Shown piece by piece: positions 55,098-63,144 of a stretch of 64,000 nucleotides of DNA. The notes under the pieces were generated by a model that saw only the letters and a program-made list of their open reading frames with translations, had not been told where the DNA came from and did not search any database. Made by a program: the position numbers and the translations under genes. How positions within the stretch are numbered: the first letter of the stretch is position 1; each line of letters opens with the position of its first letter. The DNA comes from Sphingopyxis sp. GW247-27LB (lineage in GTDB: Bacteria > Pseudomonadota > Alphaproteobacteria > Sphingomonadales > Sphingomonadaceae), in the NCBI RefSeq assembly GCF_002277025.1, contig NZ_NIWD01000009.1, forward strand, positions 576,460-640,459. Reading direction: 5' to 3'.

Positions 55098-55108
55098 TTG
55101 TCTGACAA
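55098..55108. promoter_or_regulatory. Perfect FadR-type palindrome in the receptor/glycosidase promoter
   Basis: TTGTCTGACAA is an 11-bp palindrome with 5-bp arms and fits the GntR/FadR consensus TNGTNNNACNA exactly. It lies midway in the 141-base divergent region between the receptor and the glycosidase, next to AT-rich promoter-like DNA (ATATAAAAAT). One of the two local FadR-type regulators is the likely partner. Confidence 0.5.
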
Positions 55109-55156
55109 TATAAAAATGGGCTCCGGAGGGGTGATTCGCTTTTGAAAGGGAGAAGG

Positions 55157-56218
55157 ATGATGTTCGATCGACGCGAGCTTTTGGGCAGCGGTGCGGCCAT
55201 GCTGGGTGTCATGGCTCTGCCGGGGGCGGCCCGCGCGGCGTCGCGACGCGACCCGGTCGCGCCCTTTCGTACGCCCTATAAATATCTCCGCCGCATCCTC
55301 GACGGATCGGGCATCGCGGGCAGCTTCGACGAGAAGGCGGTCGATTGCCCCTTCGTCTTCTCGGCGAACGGCAAATTCTACCTGACCCATGTCGGCTTCG
55401 ACGGGCAGGGCTATCAGACCGGTATCTGCGAGTCCGACGACCTGATCCACTGGAAGCGGCTGGGGCTGATCATGGCGCGCGATCCGGGCGATCCCATCAC
55501 CCGGCACAATATCGCCTGCGCCTCGATCCTGCGCGAGAACGAGCTGCAGTCGTCCGGCCGGCTGATCAAGATCGACGGTCGCTATGTCGCGGCGTGGCAC
55601 GCCTATCCCAACCCGGGCTATGAGGAGGGCGCCGCGGTGATCGGCCTCGCGTTCAGCGACGACTTCATGCACTGGGAGCGCGGGCCGGTGATCCTGCGTG
55701 CCGAGGATGGCGCCGAATGGGAACGCGGCGGGCTCTACAAGCCCTATCTCATCAAGATCGGCGACACCTTCCACCTCTATTACAATGCGAAGACGACCGG
55801 CGCGCCGTGGAAGGAGCAGACCGGGCTCGCGACGTCGAAGGATCTCAAGAGCTGGACGCGGCATCCCGCGAACCCGCTGCTGCGCAACGGCCCCGAGGGC
55901 GCGCCCGATTTCCGCTTCGCGAGCGACCCCGTGGTCGTGTCGCACGAGGGGAAATGGGCGATGTATTATTTCGGCCTCGCCAAGGACGGCTATGCGCGCG
56001 ACCTGCTCGCGATCGGCGACAACCCGACCCGCTTCGAGAAGGTCGACGAGGTCCTGATCGACGTCGGCGCGCCCGGCACGATCGACGAGAAATACGCCCA
56101 CAAGCCCGCGCTGATCTATCACGACGGCGCGCTCTATCACTTCTATTGCGCGGTCAGCGGCAAATGGCCCAACGACGTGCGCGGGCTGGCGGTGGCGCGC
56201 TCGAAACCCTGGACCTAG
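55157..56218 (+). CDS. Tat-exported five-bladed beta-propeller glycoside hydrolase
   Basis: This 353-residue protein starts after AAGGGAGAAGG and has a Tat-like signal (D-R-R-E-L-L-G-S-G-A-A-M-L-G-V, cleavage near A-R-A-A). The mature part has repeated beta-propeller blades with W/Y-rich ends: G-I-C-E-S-D-D-L-I-H-W-K-R, G-L-A-F-S-D-D-F-M-H-W-E-R and G-L-A-T-S-K-D-L-K-S-W. This is the GH43/GH117/GH130 superfamily pattern; the family number cannot be set by eye. The stop overlaps the convergent GH106 gene by 4 bases. It likely works in the periplasm on oligosaccharides. Confidence 0.82.
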   Translation: MMFDRRELLGSGAAMLGVMALPGAARAASRRDPVAPFRTPYKYLRRILDGSGIAGSFDEKAVDCPFVFSANGKFYLTHVGFDGQGYQTGICESDDLIHWKRLGLIMARDPGDPITRHNIACASILRENELQSSGRLIKIDGRYVAAWHAYPNPGYEEGAAVIGLAFSDDFMHWERGPVILRAEDGAEWERGGLYKPYLIKIGDTFHLYYNAKTTGAPWKEQTGLATSKDLKSWTRHPANPLLRNGPEGAPDFRFASDPVVVSHEGKWAMYYFGLAKDGYARDLLAIGDNPTRFEKVDEVLIDVGAPGTIDEKYAHKPALIYHDGALYHFYCAVSGKWPNDVRGLAVARSKPWT

Positions 56219-59200
56219 CTCAGCGGCACAAGCCGCGCGCCGAGCAGGCGTACCGGCCCGACCAGTCCCGATTCGAGCAGCGGCGAATCGGCCGCATAAT
56301 GTTTCCACGTCGCGAAGGCGACGCGCTGGCCGGACGGCTTCGGCCGGCCGGTGCGATACCATTCGGGCAGCGCGGAAATGCCGCCGTCCCAGCCAAAGGC
56401 GTTGACGTCATACGCATATTCGGCCGGCAGCTGCTCGTCGCCGATCAGGCGGTTGGGCCAAAGATTGGTGACCTGGACTTCCAGCAGATTGTCGCCGGCA
56501 CGAACCGCGTCGGTCACGTCGATGCGATAGGGTGGCTTCCACAGGCTGCCGAGCGGCTTGCCGTTGACGATCACGCGCGCCATCACCTCGACCCGGCCGA
56601 GATCGAGGTAGAGCCGCGAGGTGCCGCCCTGCGCCGCCGCGGGAACGGCGAAATGCGTGCGATAGGTGGCGGTGCCCGAAAAATAACGCACGCCCGCATC
56701 GGCGTGGCGATGGAGCGAGGCGAGGCGGTCGAGCCGCGCGTGCGCGGGCGCGCCAAGGTCGGGCGGAAAGGCGACGTCCCAGGGGCCGTCGAGCGCGACG
56801 GCCGGTGCGACGGGGGCGACGTCGATGGAGCGCTCACCCAAGCGGTATCGACCGCCCTCCCAGACAAGCAATCCCGCCGGGGTGCATTCGGCGGCGGGCG
56901 GCGCCTCGGGCGGCGGCAGCGGCTGGGCCGCCAGCTTCGCAATCTCCGCCGCCGAGAGAGATGTACGGTGCAGGGTCAGCGCTGCCGTATCGCCCTCGAA
57001 CAGGCGCGGCCGCGCGATCGTGGCGCCCAGCACGGCGTGGAGCGCGTGCGGCGACGCCTTGCCGCGCGCGACCGGCGCGCCGTTCAGATAGAGCGCCGGC
57101 CCCTCCTCGCCATGGGTCACCGCGAGATGGGTCCAGCCGGCGATCGCCGCCGGCGCGGCCAGCGCGGTGCGATAGGTCGGCCCGGCATGGTCATAGAGGA
57201 TCACGCCGTTGCGCCCCGCCGATATCGCCAGCGTGGCGTGGCCGGTGCCAAGCAGGTCGGCGCCCGCGGGCGGATCGACGAGAAAGCTCGCACCCCCTGC
57301 GCCGAGCCGCTCGAGGCTCGCGCCGCGCGCGAGCGCGTTCGCGCGCGCGGCGACGATTTCCGGCCGGTCGCTATCGGACGCGATCTCGGGGCTGATCGGC
57401 CAGAGGTCGGTTTCGGGCTTGATCCAGGCGGTCACGGCGAAGCGGCCGCTGGCGTCCTGCCGGGGTTCGGCGGCCAGCGGCTGCGCCGCCAACAGCGTCC
57501 CCGTCGGCCCGGTCAGTGTGCCGGCGCCGGCGTCGGCGGCGGGCCTGCGAAAGACGACGAAGCAGGACCCGGCTTCGTCGAGGCGCAGCGCGACGCGCGT
57601 GCGGCCGTCCGCCGCCGCATGGACGGGAAGCGGATGACTGCGCCCGGTCATCGGATCCCAGCATTCGGGCGCGCGCCCGGCAACGCGGAAGGTCGCGACG
57701 ACATCCTCGGCGCGGCGGCGGGCATTGGAGACGAAATAGACGTCGGCGTCGTCGATGCGGCGGTGAATCCAGTGCAGCACCGCGTCGCCGGTGCGCGTGG
57801 CGAGCTCGACGTCGGGCGCGAGCCCGGCCTCGCGCAGCACCCGGTCGAGCGGCATTCCCCAGAAGACGCGGCCCTTGCCGTGCGCCCGCGCGGTTCGCGT
57901 CCGGCCGTCGAGGTCGCCCCACAGCTCGGCCGCCAGGCGTTTCACCTCGGCGTCGCTTTCGGGATAGCCGGAAAGGCCGTGCGACTGTTCGACGGGCGCG
58001 CCGACGAGCCACATGCCCTGGCGCACCATGTCGGCGATTCGCGCCAGCGTCTCGCGCGTGATCCGCCGGTCGTCGGGCATCACCAGCACGCGGTAGCTCA
58101 TGCCGTCGGAGAGGGTGATGCGATCGCCTTCGATTCGCGCGCGCGTGAGCAGCACATCGGCGTCGCAGACGTCGTAATCATGGCCGGGAGGCACCGGCTG
58201 CGCGAGTTTCGGGCGCGCGCCCGACAGGGTGGCGGCGACGGGTTCCTCGATGTGCACCGGGCATTGCACCGGCGAGTTTTCGCCTGCGAAATAGAGCAGG
58301 TCGGCCACGAAATGGCCCTGCGACAGCAGATTCTGGCAGCGCGCCGCGTAGGTCAGCCAGGGGCCGGCTTCCTCGAACCAGGTGTTGGTGCGCTCGAAGT
58401 GAAAGCCCCACGGCCCCATCGTCATGCCGGGCCGCGCGGTGGGGTGCGGCTGCTGCGCATAGCGGTGAAAGACGAAATGATTGAGGCCGTAGGAATACAT
58501 CTCATCGCCGAGGGCCTTCATCGCATAGGGATATTCGAGCCAGCGCGACTGCGCGGGGCGGCCGGTGAAGGATTCGGCGCCGACGAAGCGCTTGCCATGG
58601 ACATGCGCGGTGGTCGCGGCGACCTTCACCGAATAGGCGGCGGCCCCGCCGCGCACCCAGAATTCCCCCATCAGCGCATCGACCCGCGCGCCGGCCTGCT
58701 GGTCGTCGAACGGGCCGTTGCCATAGGGTTCGGTATAGGAATGCAGCCCATGCGCCTCGCATAGCTCGTGGAAGCGCCCGAAATAGCGATCTTCCATCAA
58801 GGTCGCCTGGACGCGGCGGAAGTCCCACAGGAAGCGCTCGGTCCTCTCGGCGCTCGCGACGAGCCGCCCGGTGAGCGCAGGCATATAGCGGGTGAGCGGA
58901 TAGCCGCGCCGCGCCGCGAACTCGGCCGGAAAGTCCGCGGTCCAGTTCTGCATCCCGGTTTCGTAGCTGTCGATCAGCGCGCCGGCGAGGTCGCGCTTGC
59001 CGAGCCGTTCGAGCGTCGGCAGCAGTTCGCCGCAATATTTCCCGAAATGGAAATCGAGCGCGGCGGTGCTGAACTTGTCGCATTCGAGGCCGCCGCCGTC
59101 GTCGGGATAGGAGAGGTTGCGCGCGCCGGTGGCGGTATGGCCGAACCGCAGCACGGTCCACTCGCCCGGCGGCGGCGTCCAGCGCAGCCGCCCGCTCGCG

Positions 59201-60282
59201 TCCATATGCGCCGTCAGGTCGATCACGGTCGCGGGATCGATCGTCGCCGCCGGATCGGCCGGCCCCGGCGCTTCGCCGACATTGGGACGGCGGCCCCAGC
59301 CGGCCTTGGCGCCGACGTCGGCGATGCGCGGGTCGGACGAGAGCGTCAGTTCGGCGAGCCGGCACGCGGCGGGCACCGAGAGCCGGAAGAAGCGCGCGCT
59401 GGTCGAGACGAAGTTGATCACGATCGGCGGCGTGGTGTGCAGCCGCCACACCGGCACCGGCATGTCGGCGAGCGGATGCCAGCGTTCGCCGTCGCTCGAC
59501 GCCTCGACCTGGAACGCCGCCTGCGCCGTGAAATTGGCATTGTCGTCCACCGGCGCGGCCTGCACCATCAGTGATCGGGCGCGATAGGGCTCGGCGAATT
59601 CGATGATCAGCTGCGATGGCGCGGCGCCCGGCGCGATATCGAGCATCGTCGCCGCGTCGCCATCGGTGATGACGCGCATGTCGACTGTTTCGCCGTTCAG
59701 CGACGCGCGCGCGATCTGGCCGCGCGCCGCCGTCCGGTCGCCGGTCAGCGCGGGAAAGGCGACGACCATCGCGTCGCGATAATGGTCGAGCCGGGTGAAG
59801 GGCTGCGGCAGCGCGCGGTCGATCGCCCGGCCGCCGGCGAGCGTCACCTCGCTCCACACGAGCTGCTGCATCGCCAGTTCGGGGGTGATCCAGGGGCCGC
59901 CGCTCGACGACCAGCCCGGGCAATTGTGCAGGGTGAAATGCAGCCCGAGCCGCCCGCATTCGTCGGCCGCATGGCGAATCAGCCGCACCCATTCGGGGCC
60001 GAGCGTCACCGCGGGGCCCTGCGGAATGCCGCACCCCACGTCGAACATCTGCACTCCGCCGACGCCGACCCGCGCCAGCGCCTCGAGGTCGCGCGTGATG
60101 CCGTCGGCTGTGACGTTGCCGTTCATCCAGTGCCACCAGGTGTGCGGCCGCGCGTCGGGTCCGGGCGCGCGGAAGCTCTCCAGCAGCGCGTCGTCACCCT
60201 CTGCGAGCGCGGGAACGGGCCAGTTCAGCGTCACGGCAAACGCGCCCACCGCGCCGCTCGCAAGAAAGTCCCGCCGATCCAT
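56215..60282 (-). CDS. Tat-exported GH106-type alpha-L-rhamnosidase with inserted LamG-like domain
   Basis: This 1,355-residue protein starts after GAGAGGGTGG with a Tat signal (D-R-R-D-F-L-A-S-G). The catalytic region opens with the GH106-typical P-H-T-W-W-H-W-M-N-G-N-V-T and G-G-V-Q-M-F-D, and later has H-N-C-P-G-W-S-S-S-G-G-P-W. Around residues 940-1,110 is a concanavalin-like LamG domain (F-A-V-T-A-W-I-K-P, G-W-T-H-L-A-V-T). The usual C-terminal galactose-binding-like domain follows (Y-L-D-L-G-R-V-E-V-M-A, D-N-L-L-E-V-Q-V-T-N-L-W). It should release L-rhamnose from plant glycosides or pectin. The frame runs further upstream only as promoter-region sequence. Confidence 0.88.
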   Translation of the reverse strand: MDRRDFLASGAVGAFAVTLNWPVPALAEGDDALLESFRAPGPDARPHTWWHWMNGNVTADGITRDLEALARVGVGGVQMFDVGCGIPQGPAVTLGPEWVRLIRHAADECGRLGLHFTLHNCPGWSSSGGPWITPELAMQQLVWSEVTLAGGRAIDRALPQPFTRLDHYRDAMVVAFPALTGDRTAARGQIARASLNGETVDMRVITDGDAATMLDIAPGAAPSQLIIEFAEPYRARSLMVQAAPVDDNANFTAQAAFQVEASSDGERWHPLADMPVPVWRLHTTPPIVINFVSTSARFFRLSVPAACRLAELTLSSDPRIADVGAKAGWGRRPNVGEAPGPADPAATIDPATVIDLTAHMDASGRLRWTPPPGEWTVLRFGHTATGARNLSYPDDGGGLECDKFSTAALDFHFGKYCGELLPTLERLGKRDLAGALIDSYETGMQNWTADFPAEFAARRGYPLTRYMPALTGRLVASAERTERFLWDFRRVQATLMEDRYFGRFHELCEAHGLHSYTEPYGNGPFDDQQAGARVDALMGEFWVRGGAAAYSVKVAATTAHVHGKRFVGAESFTGRPAQSRWLEYPYAMKALGDEMYSYGLNHFVFHRYAQQPHPTARPGMTMGPWGFHFERTNTWFEEAGPWLTYAARCQNLLSQGHFVADLLYFAGENSPVQCPVHIEEPVAATLSGARPKLAQPVPPGHDYDVCDADVLLTRARIEGDRITLSDGMSYRVLVMPDDRRITRETLARIADMVRQGMWLVGAPVEQSHGLSGYPESDAEVKRLAAELWGDLDGRTRTARAHGKGRVFWGMPLDRVLREAGLAPDVELATRTGDAVLHWIHRRIDDADVYFVSNARRRAEDVVATFRVAGRAPECWDPMTGRSHPLPVHAAADGRTRVALRLDEAGSCFVVFRRPAADAGAGTLTGPTGTLLAAQPLAAEPRQDASGRFAVTAWIKPETDLWPISPEIASDSDRPEIVAARANALARGASLERLGAGGASFLVDPPAGADLLGTGHATLAISAGRNGVILYDHAGPTYRTALAAPAAIAGWTHLAVTHGEEGPALYLNGAPVARGKASPHALHAVLGATIARPRLFEGDTAALTLHRTSLSAAEIAKLAAQPLPPPEAPPAAECTPAGLLVWEGGRYRLGERSIDVAPVAPAVALDGPWDVAFPPDLGAPAHARLDRLASLHRHADAGVRYFSGTATYRTHFAVPAAAQGGTSRLYLDLGRVEVMARVIVNGKPLGSLWKPPYRIDVTDAVRAGDNLLEVQVTNLWPNRLIGDEQLPAEYAYDVNAFGWDGGISALPEWYRTGRPKPSGQRVAFATWKHYAADSPLLESGLVGPVRLLGARLVPLS

Positions 60283-60334
60283 CCACCCTCTCCCTCTCGT
60301 CGGCGCCATCGATTGTGACACCGATCTTCTTATG

Positions 60335-60345
60335 TCATCATACCA
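60335..60345. promoter_or_regulatory. TCATCATACCA motif upstream of the GH106 gene
   Basis: This 11-base motif lies 53 bases before the GH106 start and recurs twice between the apnL-like and apnO-like genes. Its complement, TGGTATGATGA, fits the FadR pattern TNGTNNNAYNA and contains the half-site TGGTAT known from hexuronate regulators. The FadR-type gene starts 170 bases away. Confidence 0.5.
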
Positions 60346-60514
60346 GTTGAACGGGCAACGTCCACCGCGACGGTGAAAAATCGGAAAGAGAGCTGCGAGC
60401 GCCATCTGGCGCAGTCGCCGGTTCGACCACGAATCCGCTTGCGAACGCCCGGCTATCGCAGCACCGGCGGCGCGGCTATGATGCGGCGCTGATGACAGAG
60501 GAGGCAGGAAAAGG

Positions 60515-61240
60515 GTGGTGCTAGGAGCGCAAGAGCCGATCGTCCGGCGGAAACTCTCCGACGAGGTGTTCGACCGGCTGAAGGCGATGATCGTCAGCGG
60601 TGAACGGGGGCCCGGCGAGACGCTACCCTCCGAGCGCGAGCTGATGGCGCGCTTCGGCGTGGGCCGCCCCGCCATTCGCGAGGCGATGCAGGCGCTCGCC
60701 AATCTGGGGCTGGTCACCATCCATCATGGCGAGCGCGCGCGGGTGCGCCAGCTCACCGCCGAATCGGCGATGCGGCAGCTCGACCCGATCGCGCAGCTGC
60801 TGCTGTCGCTTTCGCCCGAATCGCTCGAGCATCTGAAGGAAGCGCGAAGCTTCTTCGAGCGCGGCATGGTGCGCCGCGCCGCCGAGCTGGCGACCGACGC
60901 GGACGTCGCCGACCTGCGCGAGATCCGGGCGCGCCAGGCCTCGCTGGTCGGCGACGCCCCCGCCTTCATGAGCGCCGACATGGCGTTTCACACGCGCATC
61001 GCGCGGATCACCGGCAACCCGATCTATGTCGCGGTGAGCGAGATGATGCTGGGCTGGCTGCGCGACTATCACGCGCATATGCTGATCTGGCAGGGGCACA
61101 GCGACCGGACGCTCGCCGAGCATGAAGAGGTGATCGAACGGATCGCGGCGCACGACCCCGATGGCGCCGAGCAGGCGCTGATCCGGCATCTGGCGCGCTC
61201 GAACCATCTCTACACGCATCCGGAGAGCGACGCGGGCTAG
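60515..61240 (+). CDS. GntR-family regulator, FadR subfamily, next to GH106 and apnL
   Basis: This 241-residue protein starts at a GTG after GGAGGCAGG. The winged-helix has V-F-D-R-L-K-A-M-I, L-P-S-E-R-E-L-M-A-R-F-G-V-G-R-P-A-I-R-E-A-M. The FCD domain has the metal-binding-type D-M-A-F-H-T-R-I-A and E-H-E-E-V-I-E-R-I. It is the best candidate to bind the TCATCATACCA motifs in the flanking promoters. The stop overlaps the convergent ApnL-like gene by 4 bases. Confidence 0.94.
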   Translation: MVLGAQEPIVRRKLSDEVFDRLKAMIVSGERGPGETLPSERELMARFGVGRPAIREAMQALANLGLVTIHHGERARVRQLTAESAMRQLDPIAQLLLSLSPESLEHLKEARSFFERGMVRRAAELATDADVADLREIRARQASLVGDAPAFMSADMAFHTRIARITGNPIYVAVSEMMLGWLRDYHAHMLIWQGHSDRTLAEHEEVIERIAAHDPDGAEQALIRHLARSNHLYTHPESDAG

Positions 61241-63036
61241 ACGAGCGGAACGGACGCGATCCCGAAGGGGGGAAGCGCGATCTCCATCGCCCCGATCCGG
61301 GCGATCCGGTCGCCGGCGGTCAGATTGGCGAAAAGGACGACCTCCGCCGTCGCGACGGCCGCCACCTCGCCCGGCGCGGCGGAGCGGCAGGCGCGGCGGG
61401 TGCGGCCGGCCATCTTTGCCAGCGCCGCGACGGCCGCGAACACCGGCCGGGGGCCCTTGTCGCCGATCACCCCGAGCGGGCCGGACAGCGCGCCGAGCGT
61501 CAGCGTGTCGAGCGCGCCGTCCTCGGTCGCGGCGGCATATCCGACCGTCCACGCCGCGGCGAAGGCGCCGTCCTGGCGCGGATCGCGCCCCGCCATGGCG
61601 ATCCGCTCGCGGTTGGGATTGGGCATGGTGCGCGATCCATAGGGGTTCTGCCGCATCCCGATCGTCACCGGCCCGAGCCGATAGGGCAGGCCGCCCATGA
61701 TCGCGCGCGCCGACCGCATGATGTGCGGGATCGCCTCCAGCGACTGCATGACGCTGAGGTCGTCGGCGGCATGGACGATCGGACAGGTCGCATGCGACAG
61801 GAAATCGAGCGCATCGAGCGGCGGGCGCTTGCGGTTGAGTTCGGTGAAATAGCCGAACATGCCGCCACCCAGCGGCAGGCCGGGAAAGGCGCGGCGTGCG
61901 GCGGCATAGACGTCGGCGAGCGGCGGGCAGGCGGGCCAGGCGCTTCCCGGCGGGGTCGATTGCAGGTCGGGCGCGGGATATATCGCGACCGCATCGATAT
62001 GCAGCCCGGCGCGGTTGACCTGGTCGACGACCGCGCGAAGCTCGGCGTCGAGGTCGCCCGTCGCGGCGATCACGCACTCGAGCGTCCGGCGCTGCGGCAG
62101 GCCCTCGACGACGTCCGCCAGCGCCTGCATCTCGGCGAAGCCATGACCTGCATAGGCGGCAAAGCTCAGCAGCAGGTCCTGCACGCCGGCCTCTTTCAGC
62201 GCGCCGCGCAAGCCGCGGTCGGTCGCGGCCTGCTCGGGCGTCAGCGCCAGTCCGACGCGCGGCATCGTGCCGATCGGCGCGCCGAGCTCGATTTCGACGA
62301 TCCGGCCCTGGGTCGATATCTTGCGCGGCGCGTCGCCGGTGATCGCGATATGGACCGACTGCCGGTCGATCGTCCCCGCCGGCACCTCATAGGGCCACGG
62401 CTTGGCGAGCGGCCGGACATAGGTTTTGTAGGACGCGTCCGACCAGTTGCGCTGGTCCTCCATCTCGAAACCGTCGCCGTCGAGCCGGCAGGCGACGGTG
62501 AGGCCGTTCTGCCGGTGGATCAGCGCGGCGATGTCGGTGAAGGGCTGCCAGGGGTCGATCCGCTCGGGGAAAACGCTGTCCTCGGCGCGGCCATCGCCAT
62601 GCTCGACCCGGAGCGGCGCGCCCGCGAGTCCGGCGGGATGGAGGACGCAGAAACCGAGCCGGTTGACGGTCACGTCGTCGATCGCGACCGCCTCCACGGT
62701 GAAGGACAGGCCGTCCGCGCGCGCGACGATCCGGGCGCGATAGGTCAGGCGATCGCCATCGGGGCCGATGCAGTGCGCGGTGAAGCCGAGGGCGAGCTCG
62801 CCATCCTTCTCGTCTACCTGCAAATCCGAAATGTCGGGCGTCAGCGTGCCCCAGTCGCGGTCTCGCACCAGATACTGGATGCCGCGCACCACCTCGATCC
62901 CGCCGAAGCGGATCGCGCGCAGATTGCCGCCGACGAGGTCGAAGGCGAGCGGGCCGACCGCGAAGCGCCGCGCGGCGGCGTCGGGCGCCGCGGTTCCATA
63001 GAGCGTCCGCGCGCTTTGGGGGTCCCTGTCCTCCAC
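61237..63036 (-). CDS. apnL: D-apionate lactonase-like protein (ApnL family)
   Basis: This ~599-residue protein has three regions: an N-terminal beta domain (L-Y-G-T near the start, F-D-L-V-G-G-N-L-R-A-I-R, V-R-D-R-D-W-G-T-L, M-E-D-Q-R-N-W-S-D-A-S-Y-K), a TIM-barrel-like centre, and a C-terminal beta domain. This matches my memory of D-apionate lactonase, which opens D-apionolactone to D-apionate. GTG at 63,036 is chosen because AGGAGG lies four bases upstream; starts at 63,051 (ATG) and 63,078 (GTG) are possible. The facing apnO-like gene strongly supports the call; a search should confirm it. Confidence 0.72.
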   Translation of the reverse strand: MEDRDPQSARTLYGTAAPDAAARRFAVGPLAFDLVGGNLRAIRFGGIEVVRGIQYLVRDRDWGTLTPDISDLQVDEKDGELALGFTAHCIGPDGDRLTYRARIVARADGLSFTVEAVAIDDVTVNRLGFCVLHPAGLAGAPLRVEHGDGRAEDSVFPERIDPWQPFTDIAALIHRQNGLTVACRLDGDGFEMEDQRNWSDASYKTYVRPLAKPWPYEVPAGTIDRQSVHIAITGDAPRKISTQGRIVEIELGAPIGTMPRVGLALTPEQAATDRGLRGALKEAGVQDLLLSFAAYAGHGFAEMQALADVVEGLPQRRTLECVIAATGDLDAELRAVVDQVNRAGLHIDAVAIYPAPDLQSTPPGSAWPACPPLADVYAAARRAFPGLPLGGGMFGYFTELNRKRPPLDALDFLSHATCPIVHAADDLSVMQSLEAIPHIMRSARAIMGGLPYRLGPVTIGMRQNPYGSRTMPNPNRERIAMAGRDPRQDGAFAAAWTVGYAAATEDGALDTLTLGALSGPLGVIGDKGPRPVFAAVAALAKMAGRTRRACRSAAPGEVAAVATAEVVLFANLTAGDRIARIGAMEIALPPFGIASVPLV

Positions 63037-63094
63037 CGTTCCTCCTGCCATCGATGCTGCCGCGCTGTCGCGGCTCACGCAATACTTGCGTAAC

Positions 63095-63113
63095 TCATCA
63101 TACCATCATACCA
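63095..63113. promoter_or_regulatory. Tandem TCATCATACCA motifs in the apnL/apnO promoter
   Basis: TCATCATACCA is followed at once by an overlapping second copy lacking only the first base match (CATCATACCA), giving two sites spaced 8 bases apart. They lie between the divergent apnL- and apnO-like genes. The same motif lies upstream of the GH106 gene. Confidence 0.55.
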
Positions 63114-63144
63114 TTAGCGCAAGACAAAGAGACAAGGATAGAGA

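Noticed and set aside
55717..58764. A 1,015-codon plus-strand frame opposite the GH106 gene
   Set aside because: It runs through parts of two real genes in the wrong frames and shows shadow composition; GH106 motifs on the other strand settle it.
60283..60720. Upstream extension of the GH106 reading frame by about 146 codons
   Set aside because: The extension covers the promoter and the start of the FadR-type gene on the other strand, and it would bury the Tat signal that begins at 60,282.
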